From positions 1-22,554 of the forward strand of contig JAADDB010000211.1 of NCBI GenBank assembly GCA_013154135.1: a stretch of 22,554 nucleotides of DNA, written 5' to 3'. Numbering within the stretch: the first letter of the stretch is position 1; every line of letters starts with the position of its first letter. Shown piece by piece: positions 15,239-22,554 of the stretch. The position numbers and the translations under genes are program-made. The notes beneath the pieces are model-generated. The model ran no database searches and was not told the origin of the DNA. It worked only from the letters and a program-made list of their open reading frames with translations. This DNA comes from Chloroflexota bacterium (GTDB lineage Bacteria; Chloroflexota; Anaerolineae; JAADDB01).

Positions 15239-16882
15239 ATGGGAGTGAGTGTCGAACAACTGGCAGAGGAACTGAAAGAGCAAATTTTGCGCTTTGAACC
15301 CACCGTACGGATGGTGGATGTGGGGACCCTCACCTATGTGGGTGACGGCATTGCCCGGGCCACCGGTCTGACCAATGTGATGGCCAACGAGCTGGTGGAA
15401 TTCGAAAACGGCACCCTGGGCATCGCCTTCAACCTGGAAGAGGACTCGGTGGGTATCATCATCATGGGGGATTACACCGAGATCGAAGAGGGGCAGATGG
15501 TCCGGGCCACCGGTCGCATCGTCTCCGTGCCCGTGGGCGATGCCCTCATCGGCCGGGTGGTCAACGCGGTGGGCCAGCCCATCGACGGCAAAGGCCCCAT
15601 TGAAACGGACAAATACCGCCCCATCGAGCGCATCGCTCCCGGCGTCGTCTACCGGGAACCGGTGAACACCCCCGTGCAGACGGGCATCATCGCCATTGAT
15701 TCCATGATCCCCATTGGCCGGGGCCAGCGTGAGCTCATCATCGGCGACCGCCAAACCGGTAAAACCGCCATCGCCATCGACACCATCATCAACCAGAAGG
15801 ACAAGGACCTCATCTGCATTTACGTGGCCATCGGCCAGAAACGCTCCCAAGTGGCCCAGGTCGTCGCCACCCTGGAGAAGTACGGGGCCATGGATTATAC
15901 CGTCGTGGTCTCCGCGACCGCGTCGGAACCGGCCACATTGCAGTACCTGGCCCCCTACGCGGGATGCGCCATCGGCGAGGAGTTCATGGAACAGGGGAAG
16001 GACGCGCTCATCGTCTACGATGACCTGAGCAAGCACGCCTGGGCCTACCGTCAGGTCTCCCTCCTCCTGCGCCGTCCGCCCGGCCGTGAAGCCTATCCCG
16101 GCGATGTCTTCTACCTCCACTCCCGTTTGCTGGAGCGGGCCGCAAAACTGGCCACCGAGTACGTCATCGTCAAGAAGGGGGAGGACCCCCGTCGTCCCGG
16201 TGTGGACGGGCGGGTGTACCGGGGCAAACTGGGCCTGGAGGAGGCCAAAGAGGCCGCGGAGAAGATGGGATCCGAGTACACGGTCGTGCGCCTGCCTGAT
16301 TCGGGCGGTTCCCTGACCGCTCTGCCCATCATCGAGACCCAGTTGGGCGACGTGTCCGCGTACATCCCCACCAACGTGATTTCCATCACCGACGGCCAGA
16401 TCTACCTGGAGCCGGAGCTCTTCTACGCGGGCTTCCGCCCCGCGTTGAACGTGGGTATTTCTGTGTCCCGTGTGGGCGGTGCTGCCCAGCGTCCGGTGAT
16501 GAAGCAGGTGGCCGGCCGCTTGCGCCTGGAACTGGCCCAGTACCGGGAGTTGGCCGCGTTTGCCCAGTTCGGCTCTGACTTGGACCCCGCAACTCAGCGC
16601 CAGTTGGAGCGGGGACGCCGGGCCATGGAGATCCTGAAACAACCCCAGTATTCCCCCTTGCCCCTGGCTCACCAGGTCATGCTCATCTTCGCGGTGACCA
16701 ACGGGTACTTGGATGACATACCGGTGGAGCGCATCCAGGATTGGAAGAACGCGTTCCTCCGCTGGGTGGAGGCGACCTACCCCGATTTGGTGCGCACCAT
16801 TGCCACAGGGGAGAAGATGTCTCCGGAGACCATCGAGCAGTTGAAGACGGCCATCGAAGAGTTCAACCGAACGTTTGAATAA
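15239..16882 (+). CDS. atpA: ATP synthase subunit alpha with long insertion
   Basis: Non-catalytic nucleotide-binding subunit of F1, 547 residues, longer than the usual 500-520. The P-loop is GDRQTGKT (169-176), the Walker B strand is [12 protein letters not shown] (256-267), and the arginine finger lies in SVSRVGG. Between ERAAKL (299-304) and [13 protein letters not shown] (356-368) there is a stretch of about 51 residues ([11 protein letters not shown]..., then an [11 protein letters not shown] helix); Bacillus-like proteins have only a few residues there and E. coli about 17. It is in frame and similar in codon use, so not an assembly artefact on its face. The start is fixed by AGGAGG and by alignment to the [12 protein letters not shown] opening. 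Confidence 0.96.
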   Translation: MGVSVEQLAEELKEQILRFEPTVRMVDVGTLTYVGDGIARATGLTNVMANELVEFENGTLGIAFNLEEDSVGIIIMGDYTEIEEGQMVRATGRIVSVPVGDALIGRVVNAVGQPIDGKGPIETDKYRPIERIAPGVVYREPVNTPVQTGIIAIDSMIPIGRGQRELIIGDRQTGKTAIAIDTIINQKDKDLICIYVAIGQKRSQVAQVVATLEKYGAMDYTVVVSATASEPATLQYLAPYAGCAIGEEFMEQGKDALIVYDDLSKHAWAYRQVSLLLRRPPGREAYPGDVFYLHSRLLERAAKLATEYVIVKKGEDPRRPGVDGRVYRGKLGLEEAKEAAEKMGSEYTVVRLPDSGGSLTALPIIETQLGDVSAYIPTNVISITDGQIYLEPELFYAGFRPALNVGISVSRVGGAAQRPVMKQVAGRLRLELAQYRELAAFAQFGSDLDPATQRQLERGRRAMEILKQPQYSPLPLAHQVMLIFAVTNGYLDDIPVERIQDWKNAFLRWVEATYPDLVRTIATGEKMSPETIEQLKTAIEEFNRTFE

Positions 16883-16899
16883 ACCGGGAAAAGAGAGCC

Positions 16900-19201
<2,302 letters not shown>

Positions 19202-19213
19202 GGGGGCAGCCGT

Positions 19214-19672
19214 ATGGAGACGTTGCGCTTGGAAATCGTGACCCCGGAACGCCTGGCCCTTTCGGAGGATGTGCGTTCGGTGACCCTGCCGGGCGTGAGT
19301 GGGATGATGACCATTCTGCCCCGGCACGCGCCCCTCATGACCCTCCTCAACCCGGGGGAGGTGCTCATCCGACACCCGGACGGGGAGGAGGTGGCCTACG
19401 CGGTGGGCGGGGGCGTGGCCGAGGTGCGCCCGGATAAGGTGGTCATTCTCGCGGACGCGGCCGAACGGGAGGATGAGATTGACATCGCGCGTGCTGAGGC
19501 CGCGCGCCAACGGGCGGAACGACTGCTCAAGGAAGGGGTTCCACCGGAACAACGTCGGGAGTTGGAGCTGACTCTACGCAAAGCATATGCACGCTTGCGC
19601 GTCGCGCGTCGACGCCGGCGGCGTCCCGGTCTTCAGCCCCGTACCACAGAGGAGGAGGGCGAGCAGTTTTAA
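19214..19672 (+). CDS. atpC: ATP synthase subunit epsilon
   Basis: Central-stalk subunit that couples F1 to the c ring and can brake ATP hydrolysis; 152 residues. The N-terminal beta sandwich (about 1-86) shows LEIVTPERLALSEDVRSVTLPG and GMMTILPRHAPLMTLL. The C-terminal helical hairpin (about 95-137) is rich in Ala, Glu and Arg, followed by a basic run (RRRRRR) and an acidic end that make it somewhat longer than the E. coli protein. The start has AAGGGGG eight bases upstream. Last gene of the operon, ended by the terminator at 19699. Confidence 0.94.
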   Translation: METLRLEIVTPERLALSEDVRSVTLPGVSGMMTILPRHAPLMTLLNPGEVLIRHPDGEEVAYAVGGGVAEVRPDKVVILADAAEREDEIDIARAEAARQRAERLLKEGVPPEQRRELELTLRKAYARLRVARRRRRRPGLQPRTTEEEGEQF

Positions 19673-19698
19673 ATATCTGTTCGTTCACGCCCGTGCGC

Positions 19699-19730
19699 AC
19701 CCCTCGCAGCCCTGCTGCGGGGGGTTTTTT
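19699..19730 (+). terminator. Intrinsic terminator of the ATP synthase operon
   Basis: An 11-pair stem (19699-19709 with 19715-19725, one T-G wobble, core CGCAG/CTGCG, loop CCCTG) is followed by a run of six T. A textbook rho-independent terminator 27 bases after atpC. Confidence 0.92.
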
Positions 19731-19822
19731 GGTTGGGGAACAGGTCAACCGGTGTGGAGGAGCTGGGGGAGCTTTTCCCCGGGAGGTTTGCTTTGTGTGG
19801 GAGGGGAACGGGGCGGGGGCGA

Positions 19823-19892
19823 CGACCGACGACCGACGACCGACCACCGACGGACGACGGACGACGGACGACCTAATCCTCGATATCCGATT
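19823..19892. repeat. Perfect heptanucleotide tandem repeat
   Basis: CGACCGA is repeated three times (19823-19843), then CCACCGA once, then CGGACGA three times (19851-19871), all in one phase. Looser heptads (such as TCCGATT) continue to about 19892, ending where the mreB -35 begins. Its reverse complement shares TCGGTCG-type units with the array at 2862-3029. Confidence 0.8.
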
Positions 19893-19920
19893 TGCCCCAT
19901 GTCCGGGGCTACTATATAGT
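19892..19920 (+). promoter_or_regulatory. Promoter of mreB
   Basis: TTGCCC (19892-19897) and TATAGT (19915-19920) with 17 bases between lie about 79 bases upstream of mreB and directly behind the heptad repeat. A CCCC/GGGG inverted repeat (CCCCATGTCCGGGG, 19895-19908) lies in the spacer. Confidence 0.6.
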
Positions 19921-19998
19921 ACGTCTGGATTCACGGGACATGCACGGACTGAGTTTCGTACATCCGCCATTTCAACTTGAGCACAGGAGTAAGCACGC

Positions 19999-21003
19999 AT
20001 GTTCGAACGCTACATCGGCATCGATCTCGGCACGGTCAACGTGCTGGTCTACATGAAAGGCCGAGGCATTGTCCTTCAGGAGCCTTCGGTGGTGGCCATT
20101 TCCCGTCGGGACAGCAAAATCGTCGCTATTGGCCAGGAAGCCAGGGAAATGGTCGGCCGTAACCCGGAAAGCATCGAGGTCGCTCATCCTCTGAAGGACG
20201 GTGTCATCGCGGATTACGAAGTCACAGAGAAGATGTTGGCTTACTTCATCCGCAAACTCTTGGGCCGCTTCCGGTTGGTGAAACCTATCCTCATGGTCAG
20301 CGTCCCCCGCGGGGTGACGAGTGTGGAATCGCGCGCGGTGTACGACGCGGCAATGCAGGCCGGCGCGCGGGAGGCTTACCTCATCCCCGAACCCTTGGCC
20401 GCCGCGCTGGGAGCCGGCCTTCCCATCGAGGAGCCCACAGGGAACATGGTCGTGGATTTGGGGGGCGGTACCACCGAATCCGCGGTCGTATCCGTGGGCG
20501 ATATCGTCTCCTGGAGCTCCGTGCGGGTGGGGGGTAACCGTCTGGACGAGGCTATCATGGCCTATGTCCGGCGCAAGTACAATCTCATCATCGGCCAGCA
20601 GACCGCGGAGGAGATCAAGATCGGCATCGGCAGCGCCCTCCCCCTGGAGGAGGAGCTCTCCATGGAGGTGAAGGGCCGAGATCAGGTCACCGGCTTGCCC
20701 AAAACCATCACCATTACCTCCGGCGAGGTGATGGAAGCGCTGGAAGAACCCCTCTCCATTATCGTCGACTCCGTGCGCCAGACCCTGGAGAAGACTCCGC
20801 CCGAATTGGCCGCGGATATCATCGACCGAGGTATGGTCCTCACCGGCGGGACCGCGCTCCTGCGCCAGTTGGACCGGTTGCTCATCCAAAAGATGGGGGT
20901 GCCCGTCTACGTCGCGGATAACCCCATCGCGTGTGTGGCCATCGGCGCGGGGCGAGCTCTGGAGAACTTGGACGTTATCCGCCGCAGTCTGCCCAAGGTC
21001 TAG
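19999..21003 (+). CDS. mreB: Rod-shape determining actin-like protein MreB
   Basis: Actin-like cytoskeletal ATPase that guides lateral wall growth at the inner membrane face; 334 residues, normal length. Phosphate-binding loops are [12 protein letters not shown] (7-18) and [15 protein letters not shown] (151-165), the adenosine loop is VLTGGTALL (280-288), and [10 protein letters not shown] is characteristic. ATG has AGGAG about nine bases upstream and a separate promoter. mreC and mreD, often next in the operon, are absent; instead an unrecognised gene follows after 13 bases and probably shares the transcript. Confidence 0.97.
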   Translation: MFERYIGIDLGTVNVLVYMKGRGIVLQEPSVVAISRRDSKIVAIGQEAREMVGRNPESIEVAHPLKDGVIADYEVTEKMLAYFIRKLLGRFRLVKPILMVSVPRGVTSVESRAVYDAAMQAGAREAYLIPEPLAAALGAGLPIEEPTGNMVVDLGGGTTESAVVSVGDIVSWSSVRVGGNRLDEAIMAYVRRKYNLIIGQQTAEEIKIGIGSALPLEEELSMEVKGRDQVTGLPKTITITSGEVMEALEEPLSIIVDSVRQTLEKTPPELAADIIDRGMVLTGGTALLRQLDRLLIQKMGVPVYVADNPIACVAIGAGRALENLDVIRRSLPKV

Positions 21004-21016
21004 CCGGGAGGGGAAG

Positions 21017-21748
21017 ATGTCCGGGACGAATTGGTTGGCTTGGCGGGAGATCTTGGCCGAGGTGCTGGAGGGGTTCACTGTGGAGGAGAATGTGGCCCCG
21101 GCCTGGTTGGTGAACCCGGAGACGGGGCGACAGTTGAAGTTGGATCTCTTGTACCCTCAGATTGGGTTGGCCGTGCGGTTTCGAGGGGCTCGCGCACGCC
21201 AACAACGCCGTCGCGTGTCCGACGAGGAGCGGGACGCGGAGGAACGTCGGGAGCAGGTGCGCCGGGAGTTGTGCGCGTCTCACGGGATCACGCTGGTCAC
21301 TCTGGACGTGCAGAGTGATGAGGTCCGGCGTCAGTTGGACGCGCTGTACACCGCGTTGAGCCGCGCGACGCGGGAGATCGCGCACAGCGCCCGACCCCAG
21401 GAGGAGAAGTTGCCCCTGCTGGACGCTCTGGCCCAGGCCCGACGTCGGTTGAGTCACTTGCGGGACCGCATCCGACGGCCGGAGATGTTGGAGGTGTACG
21501 CGGATAAGTGGCGGGATAGGGAAACCCGAGCCTTGCGGGAGGCCCGATCCGCTCGGCCCCCGGAACCCCGCGCTTCCCGGCGCTTCCGCAAGGGCATGCG
21601 TGTGCGGCATGAGCGCTTTGGCGAGGGGGTGGTGGTGGATGTCCAAGAGGAATCGAATGGGGATCAACAGGTGGTGATTGACTTTCCTACCGCGGGGCGT
21701 CGGACGTTTTTGGCCAGTTTGGTGGCGGGGAAGTTGCAGGTGCTTTGA
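21017..21748 (+). CDS. Unrecognised protein: degenerate nuclease-like fold plus PcrA/UvrD-type Tudor domain
   Basis: I do not recognise a named family for the whole 243-residue protein. Residues 6-101 have the strand order of a PD-(D/E)XK (DUF559-like) domain: RQLKLDLLYPQIGLAVRF (38-55) matches the pattern where Asp and the later Glu-x-Lys/Asp bind metal, and REQVRRELCASHGITLVTLDVQ (78-99) matches the closing helix and strand. Asp43 is kept but the second site reads VRFR, so metal catalysis looks lost. Residues 100-187 are charged and helical. The end (188-243), with GMRVRHERFGEGVVVDVQ, resembles the C-terminal Tudor domain by which PcrA/UvrD helicases touch RNA polymerase. GGGAGGGG precedes the ATG; the gene is 13 bases after mreB. 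Function unknown; nucleic-acid or RNA polymerase binding is a guess. Confidence 0.72.
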   Translation: MSGTNWLAWREILAEVLEGFTVEENVAPAWLVNPETGRQLKLDLLYPQIGLAVRFRGARARQQRRRVSDEERDAEERREQVRRELCASHGITLVTLDVQSDEVRRQLDALYTALSRATREIAHSARPQEEKLPLLDALAQARRRLSHLRDRIRRPEMLEVYADKWRDRETRALREARSARPPEPRASRRFRKGMRVRHERFGEGVVVDVQEESNGDQQVVIDFPTAGRRTFLASLVAGKLQVL

Positions 21749-21755
21749 GGCGAGG

Positions 21756-21782
21756 AAGGCGCCTCGGGGGGAGAGGCGCCTT
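21756..21782. terminator. Shared bidirectional hairpin between convergent genes
   Basis: AAGGCGCCTC (21756-21765) and GAGGCGCCTT (21773-21782) form a perfect ten-pair stem with a loop of seven bases. It sits 7 bases after the plus-strand stop and touches the stop codon of the minus-strand zinc-finger gene. T-tracts are short on both sides, but the position between convergent genes fits a shared terminator. Confidence 0.7.
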
Positions 21783-22141
21783 TAACGACGTCGTCGGCTG
21801 CGCTCGCGAGCGCAGGTGGCACAGAGGGTCGTCTCCGGGAAGAGTTCCAATCGTTCCGGTTCGATGGGATTGCCACACACTTCGCATATACCGTACTGAC
21901 CTTTTTCCAGACGTTCGATGGCTTCTTCCAGCATGGCAATGCGTTCCAGCAGCAGGTCACGTCGGGCCAGGTTCATCTCCCAATCGTAGAGTCGGGGGCT
22001 TCCCACGCCCAGGCCGAATTCGGGTTTGTCCTCTAGTTCCTGGAGCACTTCTTCGAGCTCTTCTTGTGCCTCTTTCAATTCCGCGCGCAGGCGTTCCAGC
22101 TCGCGTGCGCGTTCTTCCTCCCGTGTGAGCGCGTTGTTCAT
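21782..22141 (-). CDS. DksA/TraR-family C4 zinc-finger protein
   Basis: Small RNA polymerase secondary-channel type regulator, 119 residues. Residues 5-82 are a long coiled coil; the zinc finger has Cys 86, 89, 107 and 110 (CEVCG and CATCA) with the family spacing and NPIEPERLELFPETTLC between them. The Asp-x-x-Asp-x-Ala tip of true DksA is not seen: the turn reads FGLGVGSPRLYDWE. It is therefore probably a TraR/YteA-like relative, and whether it answers to ppGpp cannot be told. The ribosome binding site AAGGAGG is strong (seven bases spacing). It runs convergently to the mreB unit. Confidence 0.9.
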   Translation of the reverse strand: MNNALTREEERARELERLRAELKEAQEELEEVLQELEDKPEFGLGVGSPRLYDWEMNLARRDLLLERIAMLEEAIERLEKGQYGICEVCGNPIEPERLELFPETTLCATCARERSRRRR

Positions 22142-22212
22142 TATCGACCTCCTTATCCTTACGACCGGTATAGTCTTTGCTCAAACAGCCCTGGTTGGCG
22201 GCCGAGGCCATG

Positions 22213-22240
22213 GAGTAATGAGTAACGATTAACGATTAAG
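22213..22240. repeat. Heptad repeat, forward copy
   Basis: Four units in strict seven-base phase: GAGTAAT, then three variants ending in GATTAAG. Nearly the same stretch opens the array at 2869, and its inverted copy is at 22539. Confidence 0.75.
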
Positions 22241-22366
22241 GGGGGAATGCCGGGCAGGCTCTTCGATACCAGGCTGGCCGGAAAAAGTCCCCATGGGGGA
22301 GCCCTCCGGGGCGCACAGCCGTGGGCCCTGCCGTTCATGAACGGTTATGTGTGGTCATGCCCGCCC

Positions 22367-22417
22367 GCCCGGGGCTGAACCCCCGGGCTAAATTTGGGGA
22401 AGCCCCCTCCGGGGGCT
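22367..22417. repeat. REP-like double hairpin
   Basis: GCCCGGGG-CTGAAC-CCCCGGGC (22367-22388, perfect eight pairs) and AGCCCCC-TCC-GGGGGCT (22401-22417, perfect seven pairs) are joined by TAAATTTGGGGA. Such paired GC hairpins with CTGAA loops and TAAA linkers are typical of REP elements moved by RAYT transposases; none is in the window. Confidence 0.65.
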
Positions 22418-22538
22418 CTAATAGGGTACATGACCGGCCGAGAATCGCACCACACGGCCCACAATGGACACCCAGCCAATCCCTTACTCGTTATCACCTT
22501 GCCCATCCCGGCTGACTTCGTCCTTCAGCCAACCCTCT

Positions 22539-22554
22539 CTTAATCGTTACTCAT
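22539..22554. repeat. Heptad repeat, inverted copy at the window edge
   Basis: CTTAATC followed by GTTACTC and AT. Its reverse complement equals the 22213 copy minus one heptad. It runs to the last base, so its real length is unknown. Confidence 0.6.

Larger units (their letters stand above)
19673..19998. other. Gene-free stretch between the ATP synthase operon and mreB
   Basis: This 326-base gap holds the operon terminator (19699-19730), a G-rich stretch with a GGGGA/TTCCCC hairpin (near 19768-19785), the heptad array (19823-19892) and the mreB promoter (19892-19920). No ORF within it looks real. Confidence 0.7.
22142..22554. other. Gene-free, repeat-rich end of the window
   Basis: About 413 bases without a credible gene. 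Contents: the leader of the zinc-finger gene, the heptad repeat at 22213-22240, a GC-rich structured part (22251-22332, GGCAGG pairing at distance with CCTGCC), the 14-base perfect palindrome CCGTTCATGAACGG (22331-22344), the double hairpin at 22367-22417, and an inverted heptad copy at the very end. The sequence is cut by the window edge. Confidence 0.65.

Overview
The window is a GC-rich bacterial chromosome segment, most likely from a thermophilic, filamentous-type Chloroflexota (Anaerolineae-like) organism. This is an inference from several things: the Thr/Pro-rich lipoprotein with an SH3b domain, the QueG with HEAT-like C-terminus, the CcpA-free housekeeping mix, intergenic REP-like hairpins, and the protein style of the F-type ATP synthase. 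No 16S gene or other decisive marker is present.

Layout. Positions 50-2843 (minus strand) hold an SH3b lipoprotein, epoxyqueuosine reductase (queG) and a DUF3307 membrane protein; the last two are 10 bases apart and look like one operon. A 488-base gene-free stretch (2844-3331) with a seven-base periodic repeat and hairpins follows. Next come a soluble GAF histidine kinase (minus) and, divergently, a SufR-like Fe-S regulator (plus) followed by a monofunctional proline dehydrogenase. Then hisS with a good sigma-70-type promoter, a 915-residue glycosidase-like protein with five beta modules and no signal peptide, and nadK.

Positions 12552-19730 are a complete, classical ATP synthase transcription unit: promoter TTGGCG-N17-TATAAT, then atpB-E-F-H-A-G-D-C with strong ribosome binding sites, closed by a textbook hairpin-plus-T6 terminator. 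The c subunit looks proton-type. The alpha subunit carries an unusually long insertion. The operon lacks atpI inside this window.

Positions 19999-21748 contain mreB with its own promoter and, directly behind it, an unrecognised protein that I read as a degenerate PD-(D/E)XK nuclease fold joined to a PcrA/UvrD-type Tudor domain. A DksA/TraR-type zinc-finger protein runs convergently and shares a perfect hairpin with it. The last 400 bases hold REP-like double hairpins flanked by inverted copies of the heptad repeat.

The most unusual signal not explained by genes is a family of seven-base periodic sequences in the intergenic regions at seven to eight places, resembling in style the short tandem heptanucleotide repeats of cyanobacteria. 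The best candidates for undescribed protein functions are the MreB-linked nuclease-fold/Tudor protein, the apparently cytoplasmic glycosidase with repeated beta modules, and the SufR-like regulator next to proline dehydrogenase.
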